Positions 24,281 through 36,352 of a stretch of 64,000 nucleotides of DNA are shown here, piece by piece. The translations under genes and the position numbers were made by a program. The notes below the pieces were generated by a model. That model searched no databases. It was not told the DNA's origin and saw nothing but the letters and a program-made list of their open reading frames with translations. Every line of letters begins with the position of its first letter. Position 1 is the first letter of the stretch. This DNA is from Homarus americanus. Its lineage: Eukaryota > Arthropoda > Malacostraca > Decapoda > Nephropidae. Location: contig NW_024738608.1 in NCBI RefSeq assembly GCF_018991925.1, positions 783,699 through 847,698 of the forward strand, written 5' to 3'.

Positions 24281-24500
24281 GAATCACCTGAAGATTAGCC
24301 CCTCCCAGCTAATTTCACCTGTTGATTAAATACCCGTATGCCACCTGAGGGATTAGGTTACGTTAAGTTACCGGTAGGGTGGTTAATCTTAAGGTGAAAT
24401 AAGGTAAGGTTAGGTTAGGTTATGTTAGATCAGATTCGCAATCGGGTGTGCTTAAACTCCAAGTGAAAATGCTGTGGGAGGCCTAATCTTCAGGTGATCC
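24281..24500 (+). mobile_element. Palindromic TTAGG-bearing element, complete copy
   Basis: The ends are inverted repeats: the left starts GAATCACCTGAAGATTAGCC and the right ends GGCCTAATCTTCAGGTGATC followed by C, about 22 matching bases. Between them are inner copies of the CACCTG...GATTAA motif in both orientations and a GGTTAGGTTAGGTTA core (about 24408-24425). The flanks are AATGGAAG (24273-24280) and AACGGAAG (24501-24508), a possible 8-bp target duplication with one mismatch. It has no coding capacity, so it resembles a MITE or foldback element. An 8-bp duplication would suit the hAT superfamily, which is inference. Confidence 0.6.
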
Positions 24501-24719
24501 AACGGAAGTGTTTTAAATTCCCACCACCACACCACCACACACTAATTCTTCCCATTACCACAATAAACATAAATGATAAATTATTTCCAAATAAACTGAA
24601 TTGCCTGATTGTTTGAGCCATTTTAAAGTAATTATTCTGGTGACTTGTTTCAGTGAGTTATTACTGAATTAATTTTCAGACAAAATTTCAACAAATGAAA
24701 GACTGATGAGGCAGGTAAG

Positions 24720-24990
24720 TGATGAATCAGACGAGTGATGAGTCAACCGAATGATGAGGTGAGTGATGAGCCATCAAATGATGAGTCAACCGAGTGATGA
24801 GTCAACCATGTGATGAGTCAACCGAGTGATGAGTCAACCGTGTGATGAGTCAACCGAGTGATGAGTCAACCGTGTGATGAGTCAACCGAGTGAGGAGTCA
24901 ACCAAGTGATGAGCCATCAAATGATGAGTCAACCGAGTGATAAGTCAACCATGTGATGAGTCAACCGAGTGAGGAGTCAACCGAGTCACG
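24720..24990. repeat. 16-bp minisatellite GATGAGTCAACCGAGT
   Basis: About 15 units, alternating in part between GAGT and GTGT endings, with GATGAGCCATCAAAT variants near 24768 and 24911. The unit carries TGAGTCA, an AP-1 consensus. Confidence 0.92.
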
Positions 24991-25685
24991 TAATCCGAGT
25001 GATAACATCCGTGTATTTTTCATAGCTATTTTTAGGCATCTACAGTCTACACCTATCTCGGGAATAAAAATACCTATAGCTATGTAACTTTACCTATCAA
25101 TTAAGGTCTGAACGTTCCCTCTTCTCACTGTCAATTCTTCTGCTATAGCGTCAAAGGTCAAATTCATTACTGAAAATTAACCCAACTTCTTCAGTTCTCA
25201 TTTAAGATTACTTTGTGGTTGACTCTCTCTCTCTTTTTAATCACACACACACACACACACACACACAGTTCGCCACCCACCCATGTCGCTATCCACATAT
25301 CTCCCCACCCACACCACCACCTCACAAACAAAGCACCCACCTCACCAACCGCTTACCACCAGCAATCTCAGATCGTCATCCACCCACCTCGTTACTCACA
25401 CACCCACAACCTCACCACCCACCAACCTCACCACCCACCCACCTCACCACCCACCCACCTCACCACCCACCAGCAATCTCAGGTCGTCGTGGTCCCTCTC
25501 ATCTGGGGTCAGCTCGTGCGCTCCCTGGCCACACAAAAACTCGCCACCACATCTTTTCGCAAAAATTCTAGTGGACTGGGCTGGACGGGACGGTGGCCAG
25601 ACACAACGAAAACAAATTAAAAAATCACTTTCATTTTTGTATGGCTCTTTGGTGTCGTATGTCGTCGACTTTTAACGTAATGTGG

Positions 25686-25688
<3 letters not shown>
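24991..25688. other. Unique sequence, (AC)n and CACC-rich patch
   Basis: AC repeats at 25242-25267. 25270-25480 is rich in CACCCACC and CTCACCACC units, and three frames stay open across it because of composition. No domain is recognisable. Confidence 0.6.

Positions 25689-25725
<37 letters not shown>
25689..25725. repeat. (AG)n microsatellite
   Basis: About 18 AG units. Confidence 0.95.
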
Positions 25726-25727
<2 letters not shown>

Positions 25728-26325
25728 CAAATGAAAGAAAATAAAGAGAGGAAGAGAGATGACTGAATGAAATATCAAAATCTTTATTACACTCTCTACA
25801 CACTTAACGACTGGCTAACACACACGCACACACTTAACACCACTTAACAACACACCGCACTACAACCCCCACCAGGAACATTACACAGAAGAGGTCATGA
25901 ACTATACACAGCAGAGTCATGTAATGTATCATGAGATTCCTGAAACCTGAGTACAGTAGTGGAGAGTGGGCACCATACACGTGTCCAGGAACTTATGAAC
26001 GAATATGTACACTCTAGGACTTAACTCGTAAATAGCATCACACAGAACCTACATTAGTGACCTTTAGAAATGGTGGAATTTTTTTTTAATTACAATAGGT
26101 GTACTTAACATAATGTGATTTTTTAAAGTAATATCACCTAACCTTATACATACCTGAGAAAAAAAAAAGAGAATACTATTGATATTTTAGTGTTTGAAAA
26201 AAAATAGACGAACATAAAATCTATTCTAGTAATAATATAACAGTGTATGGAAGTAATTAGACAGGTGAGACTAGATGAACGCAACACCTGGGGGCAAAGT
26301 TACGCCAGAGAGAATTTAATTTTCT
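25726..26325. other. Unique AT-rich sequence
   Basis: ACAC/CTTAAC patches near 25800-25860. No gene recognised. Confidence 0.5.
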
Positions 26326-26400
26326 AAACTCACAGGGAATCGAACCAGAGGCTAATAGCATAGAAGGTGAACGCTCTATCAAGTAATTAAAACCTGAAGT
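26326..26400 (-). mobile_element. tRNA-like SINE head fragment
   Basis: On the minus strand, TTGATAGAGCGTTCACC resembles an A box and GGTTCGATTCC is an exact B box about 30 bp on. The rest does not make a complete tRNA cloverleaf. The likely body extends toward lower coordinates but its end is unclear. Confidence 0.5.
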
Positions 26401-26894
26401 GACCTAAAAACACGAGTAAGAAAATACAAAAAAGAATATTATTTCGAGAAAATTCTATATTGTGAACAATAAACGAATGATACGGAGAATTAAAACCCAG
26501 GAATATTTTAAAACTTGAATCAATCTTTAAATAACAGATAAAACACAACTCAAACGTAATAAAACTCGATAATCCTACGTTCCAAAATTGTGGAAAATCA
26601 AGAATAAGTTTAAATCAGTGTCACAAAACCGAGGAGGATCACAACGTGTTTATATCAGTGTTAGAAAAACGTTCCGTGAAATATCGTGGTTCAATTTAAT
26701 GCATTTCGGTGTATTCCCGTATTCCCAGGGAGAATAAATCTGGTAGTGGGTGACAGCGGCTCTTGACACCAACGCGGGGCCACAGTACCGTCCGGAATAA
26801 ATAATGGTTCACTGTCACCGGCCGTCCCTTTGTTTACTGTGACGTCATAACTCGCCTTCGTGCATGAAGAAAATGGGAAGATTATAAAAATTTA

Positions 26895-26931
<37 letters not shown>

Positions 26932-27529
26932 GAATAAGCTGGAATACTGACTTGTTGCTTGTGTTTACACTAACCCGGGTAAGAGTTTACAATAAAGGCG
27001 AGGATAAACAAACAATACCACTTGATAAACACAAAACAACACACCTTGATCAACACAAGCAAGACACCTTGCTCAAGACAAACAACACACCTTGATCAAC
27101 ACAAACAACAGATCACACCTTAAACACTGTCTTCACTCAATACCTTAGCTGCTTCAACCCACCACAACAAGACTTCCTTCAGCCGCCAGACATGGAGCTG
27201 AAGACAGTGAACCTTTGAAAACTGTTTTACCTTAGGTTAAATATCTTAATGACCAAATTCATTTATAACATTAGTTGTAACTTCTAAGCCTCTTATGGGA
27301 TAAAAATAAATATTAATTGGTCAGTGTAAATAAAATATGCCCCGAAGTTTATTAATTTTTATAAATAATATTTACACAGTTTCAGCCTGATAATGCTTAT
27401 TAATAAAGGTGAATAATGATCTAGGTAAATTTATTAGGATTTTTGGTGATAATTATACTTTAACATTCTCTACGTGTCTAGTAAGAGGTAACGAAACAAG
27501 GCCGGCTGTAACTTATAAGCATTATAACA
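26401..27529. other. Unique sequence with small repeats
   Basis: (AC)n at 26895-26930. ACACCTTGATCAACACAA-type units repeat between 27000 and 27125. 26735-26850 is GC-richer and contains TGACGTCA near 26839. No gene recognised. Confidence 0.5.
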
Positions 27530-27790
27530 CTAATATACCCTAACCTAAACTACTAACTTAACCTAACAACTTTATATAACACAACTTAACCAAACCTACT
27601 AACGTAACCAAACCTAACCTAATCAACAAACTTAACGTGTCATAACCTAACCTACTAACTTAATGTAACATAACCGAACCTAAAAAATATTAACTTAACC
27701 TAACCTATTAACTTAACCTACTAACTTAACCCAACCTATTAACTTAATGTAACATACCCTAACCTAAAAAAAAAATACTAACCTAACCAA
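27530..27790. repeat. Degenerate CCTAA (telomere-like) field
   Basis: AACCTAACCT and ACCTACTAACTTAAC strings recur without strict period. The motif matches the arthropod telomere on the C-rich strand. Confidence 0.7.
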
Positions 27791-28527
27791 AATCACAGGA
27801 TCATAGCTCTTCCATCAGTGATTCATGACAAGCTGCATCAACATGACTGACCAGTACAGTAGACGACACACCATTGATAGGGAGGAACACTTACCCTAAA
27901 CCTACCACACTGTCCCCCATGTAACAGAGACTCATAGTTTACAAGACAAAGAGTTACAGTTTGTTTATTTACTATTGATTCTTAAGTGTTTGTTTATTGT
28001 ACGTCCTAAAATAAAAATAAAAATTTGGGGATATCGACTAAAAATACAACGACTACAACAACAACAACTATACACTACAACCAGACACTACAACCTGGAG
28101 TACACGAGATGAAGTACTCCTGGTGTAGTTGGTTACCCCCTAATGATAACTGTTAATAGGGCTTTAAGAGATAATATTCAGCATTATATTATTTTACGAG
28201 CTGATCCCCACGGCCATATTAACGTTAATCCTAGATACAAACAAAACTATTTTAGCTGGTTTAAGCCATTAGGTATACCATTAACTATATAAAATGAATA
28301 AAAACATAATGCTTGAAATTAACACCACCTGACTGAAAAGAGCGTCAACCCTTTTATGTGCATTTGTGTATATTTGGCTGCCTCGAGCTACGGTAGTGAG
28401 GTCATGTCGTAATGGCGTGAGCGGCCGAAATCCAACACGAAATAATTTCCATTCAAAGTAGAGGTTTTATTGGCTTGTTTTTTTTTAATTTCCCGTCGTC
28501 GAATTACTTTTGTGTTAATACTGTTTA
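27791..28527. other. Unique AT-rich sequence
   Basis: No recognised feature beyond a short ACAACAACAACTA patch near 28055. Confidence 0.5.
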
Positions 28528-28770
28528 TGTTTTCACCTGAAGATTGGCCTCCTAACATAATTTCACCTGTATATTCACCCCACACCATATTTCACCTGAA
28601 GAGTCTCCCCTACCATATTCAACCTGCAGATTCACCCAATTTATTTCGCCTGATGATTAACTACCCCGTAACACTACCTGGGTCCTGGTGGATTAGGTTA
28701 GATTAAGTTAACGTTAGGGAAGTTAATCAACAGGTGAAATAAGCTGGGGATCAATCTTCATGCGATCCCG
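28528..28770 (+). mobile_element. Palindromic TTAGG-bearing element, expanded left arm
   Basis: The left arm holds five copies of (T)TTCACCTG-AAGATT-type units. The centre has TGGATTAGGTTAGATTAAG, and the right arm has GTTAATCAACAGGTGAAATAA ... CAATCTTCATGCGATCC. The order and the unique junction sequences (ACCCCGTA, ACCTG, GGATTAGGTTA) match the copy at 24281-24500, so these are two members of one family. Target duplications are not obvious. Confidence 0.6.
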
Positions 28771-29089
28771 TTAAAGATACATTTCACTAGTTCCCCTCAC
28801 AACTTTAAGACCCGTCAGTAAATTGGAGGTATACTGTGTGTTTACCTCCTGAATCACCTCACCCCAGTACAGTGTGTGTTGACCCCCGCCCTGTGTCACC
28901 CGGCCCTGACCGCTGTGTGAACCCTCTGATGTAGTGACCTCACCTGCTGTCCACTCTCACTAACTGGTACGATTCCTCTTACCTGTTTTATACCTTCAGT
29001 AGACTCCAGATTTAAGTAACAGTCTAGGTGCTCCCATCTGTATCTCCTGTTTCCTAAGACTGTTCGCTCTCTTAAGCTCTCCACGCAAA
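28771..29089. other. Unique sequence
   Basis: No recognised feature. Confidence 0.5.
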
Positions 29090-29157
29090 CACACACACAA
29101 ACAAACACGCACGCACGCACGCACGCACGCACGCACACACGCACGCACACACACACG

Positions 29158-29193
<36 letters not shown>
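29090..29193. repeat. (AC)n(GCAC)n compound microsatellite
   Basis: ACAC, ACGC and AC blocks in succession. Confidence 0.93.
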
Positions 29194-29196
<3 letters not shown>

Positions 29197-29699
29197 AAAG
29201 GTTTTCATCACAATACGCAATGTTCCAACAGTAACTAAATTTAACTCCACTAATACAGTGCGTTTAACAAACATGTCATACGATAATTCATTTTATTTTA
29301 AATTGAATATCAACTAGGGCAATGTTAGTTAGCATACGAGTTATTGGATAGAACAAAAACTGGATTCATTTCTATATTTCATTCGTCTGTATGAGTCGGA
29401 AAGCATTTAATCATATAGATATTTTAATGTGCGTGTGATTGAATACGGAAATCCGCCCGGGTTATTGACTGACGTATTAACTGATTTTAAACAATTATCA
29501 ATATGGTATGTAACCGTTTTCATCCCTAACTGGCAATCTTTTTTATAGTTGTCATTGAATCAGCTTTTAATTTCATTTTGACTTTGATCATTATGCATGG
29601 AGGTAATTATATATTTACATGATGACTGACCAATTAACGAAACAGTTGAATGTAAAACTTTTTTTTTATCTAGGATGTTAAAAGTGTTTCATTTTATAC
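29194..29699. other. AT-rich unique sequence
   Basis: No gene recognised. Confidence 0.5.
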
Positions 29700-29835
29700 A
29701 AACTCCCGAATGAAATGAAAGAATGACTTAATGACTTCAAGGAATGAAATGAAAGACTGAATTAATAGCCTGAAAGAATGAAATGAAAGTGACTTAATGA
29801 CTTGAAAGAATGAAATGAAAGATATTAAAGGCCTG
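29700..29835. repeat. ~33-bp minisatellite, about four copies
   Basis: Units contain GAATGAAATGAAAGA followed by CTTAATGACTT or CTGAATTAATAGCCT. Confidence 0.85.
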
Positions 29836-30139
29836 AAAGAAGACACAAAAGACTAAGATAAAAGACTACTTCACCATACGGATAAATTGTATCATAAAAT
29901 AGTCTTCAATGAATTCAAATGACAAACCGGATTTATTGTAGTCGCTGATGCGTATATGAAAACAAAGTACAATAACACACGACTTAATAATGCCGTTGTA
30001 TCGTAAGATGAAGCATCAAGTACAATAACACTGGCTTAAAATAGACGGTGTATCGTAAAATGAAGGGTTAAGTAGCGAACATTAACCTTTAGTTACTTGA
30101 AGCGGGCAGTGGTTCGTAAAAGGGAACACATATGCCTAA
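29836..30139. other. Unique AT-rich sequence
   Basis: Two related segments (AAGTACAATAACAC ... TATCGTAA) occur about 60 bp apart near 29965 and 30020. Confidence 0.5.
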
Positions 30140-30510
30140 TATAATAATAACATAACCTAACTTTAACCAAACCTTTAATCTAAGTATAAATTAACTTAAC
30201 CCAACCTTAACCTAGCCTGAAATTAACCTAACATAGCTTTAAAGTTAACCTAACTTTCACTTACCTTAACATCACTTAACCGAACTTAAATCATACTCTA
30301 ATTTAACCTTAACCTAACCTTAACTCAACCTAGCCTTCATATAACTTAACGTAGCTCTAACCTTAACCTGATCTAACCTTACCTTAACCTAACCATCACT
30401 TGACTTAACTTAACTTTAATCATAATCATATCTTAGCCTAATCATCACTAAACTAAAACCTACCTTAAAATAACCTAACCTAACCCTACCTTAACCAAAC
30501 ATTAACCTCT
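30140..30510. repeat. Degenerate CCTTAACCTAA field
   Basis: AACCTTAACCTAACC and variants over about 370 bp, C-rich strand uppermost, strongly eroded. Confidence 0.7.
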
Positions 30511-30719
30511 GGGATGGATAATGTTCCCAGATCGCAAACGTTAGCGACTGAGTATAAAGAAATAAACGTACAGAGAAGCCAAACCGACGCCGCTCACCCC
30601 CCACGACGCCTCAAACACCTGTAATTAACACCCCCAGCAGGTGGCCCACGTCACCGTCGCCTGCGTGTCAAGCTCCAATCACGAGTTTACGCCCCCCTTA
30701 TCCTCCCTCTGCCTGCATA

Positions 30720-31140
30720 AACACCCCCAGAGATATATCCCTGATTAAATATCCCCAAAGAAATTCCATAGTGTAACCACCACCTCGGGATATATTTATA
30801 GATGCTCCTCAGAGAGACAACTTTAGAGAAACACCCCCCCCCCTTAAAACACCCCCAGAGAAACACCTCCTTACAACAGCCCCAGAGAAACACCTCCTAC
30901 CCCCAGAAAAACACACCTTAATCATAACACAGAAAAATACCCCTTAATATAACCCACAGAGAAATGAGCCTGGCAATACTCCAGAGAAACACCCCTTAAA
31001 ACACCCTCGAGAAACAACCCATAGAGTAACACCCCCATAATCATAGCACAGAGAAATACCCCTTAATGTAGAGTCACAGGCAACCCCTTATTGCAATACA
31101 CCCAGAGAACCATCCCTTAAGTATCACCCCCAGAGATAGG
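30720..31140. repeat. Degenerate CCCCAGAGAAACACC repeat
   Basis: The motif CAGAGAAACACC(C/T)CC(T)TTA recurs about every 25-45 bp with heavy divergence. The C run at 30834-30843 lies inside. Confidence 0.7.
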
Positions 31141-31553
31141 TAAGCAGTGGAATGATACCTCCAATATTTACACTCCAGATATTACCCCGTATATAGATCC
31201 CCATACTAAGGGGAGTCTGAAAATGTACTGAGAACAATAATAAATGACCTCGGTTAGATATTAATGCTGTATAAAAAACTACATTACACATTTTAAATTT
31301 CTCAAATATAAAATAAATATTACAATAGTCAGATATTACAGAAAACAGATCTCACTAAAATTACAATGAATAAGCATTACAAAATATGGCTATAAAGACG
31401 AGCACACATTACATTTGGTTAATATTACAAAAATAAAAGGAAATCCTATGTCATTAGATTATACAAAAAAATACGGCTAGTAAAAATTTCCTTTGTGGAA
31501 TATTACAGAAACAAAACAATTTAACGTTTGATAGATATTACACAAACTAACAT

Positions 31554-31556
<3 letters not shown>
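31141..31556. other. AT-rich unique sequence
   Basis: Repeated ATATTACA strings about every 50-60 bp suggest a very old degenerate repeat. No gene recognised. Confidence 0.45.

Positions 31557-31631
<75 letters not shown>
31557..31631. repeat. (AT)n microsatellite
   Basis: About 37 AT units. Confidence 0.97.
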
Positions 31632-31634
<3 letters not shown>

Positions 31635-31884
31635 ATTCTCAATGCCAGATATTACAAACGATATTACACGTATAAAATATTAAAAAAAAATATGTTTTAT
31701 ATATTACCAAAAATATATATATTACAATTATCAGAAAGTACAATCAAATAGGAATTAATAAATGGCTGTAACAGTGTACAACAGGTGTGTAATACAATAC
31801 TGGGATATTAATTAAAAACACCGACTGGATGACTCGTATGAAACATTGTTGAGTTGTTTCATACATTCGAACAGTAGTCGATTC

Positions 31885-32165
31885 ATTCATTGGACAAAAC
31901 TAATTTATTCGACTGGACAAAATTAATTTATATGAATTGGAGAGGAGGAATTTACTGGACTCGATAAAACTAATTGGGTGTAAGTAATTTGTAAGACTGG
32001 ACAAAAGTAATTTCCTGGAGTGAAGTAATTTACTGGACTGGACAAAATTAATCTTGTGGACTGGACCAAAGTAATATAATTTAATGGACAAATGTAATAT
32101 AATGGACCGGATAAAATTAATCTATTGGATGGATACAATTTACCAGACTGAACAGAGGTAATTTA
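31885..32165. repeat. Degenerate ~28-bp repeat of GGACTGGACAAAA
   Basis: (T)GGACTGGACAAAATTAAT, AAGTAATTTACTGG and variants recur about ten times with indels. Confidence 0.75.
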
Positions 32166-32173
32166 CTGTAATG

Positions 32174-32230
<57 letters not shown>
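32174..32230. repeat. (AC)n microsatellite
   Basis: About 28 AC units. Confidence 0.97.
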
Positions 32231-32231
<1 letters not shown>

Positions 32232-32539
32232 AACTCAACTAAAGGCAAAAATAAATATCACCTTGAAAAAAAAAATCCAGGCCAAAAAATATAATCAACA
32301 AAATATAGACAAAAACACAACAGGCTAAAAATATAATAATATAAAAACTAAAAATCACCCAAACCAAAAATCACACACAGTATTAAAACCCTGGTTGGTG
32401 AAATGTTCCCAGAATAAACTATGTAGATTATGTATATATTTTTCCCCCCAGTGTTGACATGATAACAGTGGCAACTCTCACCCACAGATATTAAATACAA
32501 GTAAATAACTAGGTGTCAGGAGAGGCCAAATACCGCCCC
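32231..32539. other. AT-rich unique sequence
   Basis: No recognised feature. Confidence 0.5.
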
Positions 32540-32950
32540 CCCTCCCTTCCCTACCACTGTGTTTTATCTCTTCCCCCTCTCTATTTTTCTCATTCTCATT
32601 TTTAGTGTTTTTCTTTTCTCATCTTCATTCTCCACCTTTTTTTATTATTTGGCTTCCCTTCACCTTCTCTTCTCTCTATTTCCATACTTTTATCTTTTCA
32701 GTCCTATTCCTTGCTTTCGTTCTTCTCATTTTACTTTCTCTCCTTTCTTCCTCATCATTCTCTCTCCTCCCTTTTTCATCTTTCCCTGCTCTGTATCTTC
32801 CCCTTCACTTCTTTTCTCCCATTTTCTCTCTTCCGAACATAAGCCCCCCCACCCACCCCATCAAATCCATCTCTCCTTCCCTAAACCCCAACTCAAACCC
32901 CTCCCTATACTTACCCCCCTCCCTCTAACCTCACCCCTTCCCTCTAACCC
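32540..32950. repeat. C/T-rich tract
   Basis: Pyrimidine-rich on the plus strand. The 160-codon frame (32559-33041) is Phe/Leu/Ser/Pro low complexity. Confidence 0.8.
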
Positions 32951-33173
32951 CTTACGCAATCCCGTGATCAGCGTTAATACCAGTGATGAAAGTGACATTT
33001 ACAGCTCAGGATTAATGTACGACAGTGTAGGTAAAAAATAGAGTATATACATATTTATGGAATTAATGAAAAAATATTGCCAGTGACAGTTTATCGTGTG
33101 AAAAAAATGAGGTATTTTGTCGTGTCATTTATATAGTATCTGGACGAGTTAGGAGATCCCAAAACACTGCCTC

Positions 33174-33180
<7 letters not shown>

Positions 33181-33271
<91 letters not shown>
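33181..33271. repeat. (AT)n microsatellite
   Basis: About 45 AT units preceded by a short TGTG run. Confidence 0.97.
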
Positions 33272-33272
<1 letters not shown>

Positions 33273-33329
33273 CGTATCATATGCATATTTATTTATTTAT
33301 TGTTTTTATATATTAGTGTGTTCCATGTT

Positions 33330-33332
<3 letters not shown>

Positions 33333-33375
<43 letters not shown>

Positions 33376-33378
33376 CGC
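33333..33378. repeat. (GT)n(GC)n alternating run
   Basis: GT at 33333-33366 passes into GC at 33367-33378, the mirror of the GC/AC run at 14578. Z-DNA-prone. Confidence 0.95.
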
Positions 33379-33558
33379 TTATCCATTTTCAAACACAACC
33401 AAACTATCCTAACCTCACTTAACCTAACGTATCATCACTAACAAACTGATCGAGAACAAACCAAGTTTATTATAACAATTTGGCTTCGGTTTTGGGTATT
33501 CAATTTGCCCCAACTTAGTAGCTTAAACAGTCCGAGCGACTTTACTGCTGACAGGTAG

Positions 33559-33560
<2 letters not shown>

Positions 33561-33609
<49 letters not shown>
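33561..33609. repeat. (GA)n microsatellite
   Basis: About 24 GA units. A C/T-rich stretch follows up to the A-tailed repeat. Confidence 0.95.
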
Positions 33610-33610
<1 letters not shown>

Positions 33611-33741
33611 GCAGGCTATTTCCACTACTTTTCTCTCTTACTCCGTCCTTTATCTTCATCCCTCATTCACTCTCTTCCCTTCTACTTCCATATCCCTTTC
33701 TTCTCTTGTTTCTCCTCCTCCTCCTCCTTTTCCTTACTTCT

Positions 33742-33866
33742 CTCCTGTCCTGTATGGCAGTGAAGAGTGACATTACCCACATGAATCTGACCGACGTATA
33801 TGTATGTATGTATGTGTGCGTGCGTGCATATGTATGTACGTGTATATGTGTATGTATATATGTATA

Positions 33867-33897
<31 letters not shown>

Positions 33898-34175
33898 ACA
33901 TATATATATATATGTATTGTCAATGAATATGATGCAACTCTTTGTGTACGAACCTCTGTCCTGCATGGCAGTGAACAGTGATATTACCCAATATGAATCT
34001 GACCTCTATACATATATAGCTGTTAATGAACATGATGTATTTCTTTGTGTGTGAACCTCTGTCCTGCGTGGCAGTGAGAAGTGATACCACCCTCAGTGTC
34101 AAGACCTGACAATTACTCAGAATAGGCAAACTGTACTACAAGCTTTGTCAATAAATTTGTTAAACTAAAAAAAAA
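33742..34175 (+). mobile_element. A-tailed dispersed repeat with internal microsatellite, copy B
   Basis: Starts with a CCTGTCCTGTATGGCAGTGA module, then TATG/TGTG/TATATG microsatellite (about 33797-33918). Two further modules (about 33921-33985 and 34025-34090) and the same 3' segment follow, ending TTTGTTAAACTAAAAAAAAA. Copy A at 12008 shares the microsatellite position and both downstream modules, so the microsatellite belongs to the element. Copy B keeps one more upstream module than copy A shows. Confidence 0.75.
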
Positions 34176-34587
34176 CTCTCCCTTCCATCTTCCTCTTTCT
34201 ACTCATCTTTCCCCTTCATTCACTAAATTCTCTCCCTCCCTCCTTCCCTCACTCTCTCTCTCTGTCTTCCTACCCCACTCTTCCCCTTTCTTCTTCTATT
34301 TCCCCTCCTCTCCCTCTCACCTCTTTTGCTCCCAACCCCTTTTCTCTTCCTCTTTCTCCTTCCATCACATCCTCTCCCCACCCTCTTACTTCCTCCCAGC
34401 CCCTCCTTGCCTCCTCATAACCCTTCCTCTCGTCACCCTCTTCCCTTCCTCTTCTTCCCCCGAACCCTCCCTCATCCTCACCCTCTCACACCCTACCTCT
34501 TCCTCACCCTCCCACACCCTTTCTCTTCTCCTCCCTAGCACTTCCTCTCCTCCCCCTCTCACCACCCTCTTCCTCTCTCCTCCTCAC

Positions 34588-34646
<59 letters not shown>
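34176..34646. repeat. C/T-rich tract ending in (TC)n
   Basis: Pyrimidine-rich from the A tail onward. Pure TC at 34589-34646. Confidence 0.88.
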
Positions 34647-34649
<3 letters not shown>

Positions 34650-34759
34650 GCTGCAGGGGGCCCAGAAAACATAGCGAGTGTCCGGCGCGGTGCAATAGTT
34701 TTAATTAGTTAACTGGTAAGGACCACCAGTACCCGGGTGAGGGTGTGTGTTGTACCTCG

Positions 34760-35218
34760 CTCACTCCCCTGCTCCTTCTTCCTGCTTCATCAACGACTGT
34801 GGTTTCTCCCTCTTTTATTACCCTCTCTCTCTCTCTCCATTTATGTTTTACTCTCCTTCTGTTTGTCTCTATCTCTGTTTTGTATCTCTCCTTTTTCACC
34901 TTTTTGCCATTCTCTCTCTCTCTCCCCCTTTTTACACAACTCCCTCCCTTCTCATTAATTTACTATTCTAGTTCCTCTTTCTCCACCGTTGTAACCTTCA
35001 CTTTCTTCTGTGTTATTGTCATTAGTATTATCTTTATTATTATTACTATTACTCCTATTATTATTGTTATTCTTATTAATATTGTTTTATCATTATCGAT
35101 ACTCATTTTTATTATTACTATTTTTTTAATATTGTGTTCCTTCTTACTTTACTAATTTATGTCTGCCTGTCGATGTTTAAATAAGGTAACAGATTAAAGG
35201 GAAATTGTACTTGTAAGG

Positions 35219-35220
<2 letters not shown>
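34760..35220. repeat. C/T-rich then ATT-rich tract
   Basis: C/T-rich to about 34970, then ATTATT/ATTACT-type T-rich sequence to about 35150. Open frames here are compositional. Confidence 0.7.

Positions 35221-35276
<56 letters not shown>
35221..35276. repeat. (TC)n microsatellite
   Basis: About 28 TC units. Confidence 0.96.
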
Positions 35277-35277
<1 letters not shown>

Positions 35278-35369
35278 AGGAGATAATGACCCACCAATAA
35301 TCAATGGTTGGTCACCCTCACACCATCTGACCGACTGTTACTTGTTTTAACACCACTTGTTACTACTTT

Positions 35370-35625
35370 ACCTCCCCCCCCCCTTTTCTCCCTCCCTTCA
35401 TCCTCGTTTTCTCCCTCATTTCTTCCTCTTTTTTCCTCCCTCCCTTCTTCCTCTTTTTCTCCCTTCTCCCGTTTTTTCCCCCATTCTTCCTCTTTTTTTT
35501 CTATCCACTCTTCCTCTTTTTCCTCCTCCCCCTCCACCTATTTTTCTCTCCTTCCCTTCTTCCTCTTTTTCTATCCCTTCTTCCTCCCCTTTTCTCCCTC
35601 CCTTCTCTACCTATCTCTTGTTTGA
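35370..35625. repeat. C/T-rich tract with TTCCTCTTTTTCTCCC units
   Basis: Loose repetition of CTTCTTCCTCTTTTTC about every 30-45 bp. Confidence 0.8.
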
Positions 35626-35699
35626 ATCCCAGGATGACTGACAGTGTGTGTGCCATGTTACCCCTGAGCATCATAGGAAACGTGTAATTTTAAAGTAGA

Positions 35700-35800
35700 G
35701 ATCAAGGAGTGAGTGGTGGAGGAGGATTAGGAGGAGGAGGAAGGGAGGAGGAGGAGGAGGAGGGGAGGAGGAGGAGAAGGGGGGGGGAGGAGGAGGACTA
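35700..35800. repeat. GGA-rich tract
   Basis: (GGA)n with G runs. Purine-only on the plus strand. Confidence 0.88.
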
Positions 35801-36268
35801 TAAAATTACTGAAATCAGAAGTAAAGTGAACCAGCAGTGACGTTCATAGCAGCATAAAGTAGCAATAGAGTAGAAAGCAGTAAATAGCAGTAGTGATATA
35901 GTATTATCATACAATACAGGCTACAGACAACAGGCTAGTGCTACAGGCTACTGTTACAGATTACTGCTACGTAACACAACACGTTTTAAAATGTCCTGCC
36001 ATTATGTTAGTTCCACCTGCAATTAATCACAGTTATTGGCCATTACTGTACAAAAGTCATTTACCGGATAATAGCACGGTGCCCCTCAACCTCTATTTTC
36101 TATCAGAGCGCGGAAATATTGTTGTCATTATCATATCTGGCCGCTGACAGACAAATGAGTGCTGGCTGACGTCGGGGCTCCCCTGGTTGGATGAATTTCT
36201 ATCCCACATCTCTCGAAGCCTTCCATTATAGGTAACGTGTGTTTACTATACAGTATATACAGAATACA
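35801..36268. other. Unique sequence
   Basis: AGCAGTA-type short repeats at 35825-35960. No gene recognised. Confidence 0.5.

Positions 36269-36349
<81 letters not shown>
36269..36349. repeat. (TA)n microsatellite
   Basis: About 40 TA units. Confidence 0.97.

Positions 36350-36352
<3 letters not shown>

Noticed and set aside
32559..33041. 160-codon hydrophobic protein
   Set aside because: Phe/Leu/Ser/Pro composition follows from a pyrimidine-rich tract. Similar spurious frames occur at 10623, 34745, 35308 and 48352.
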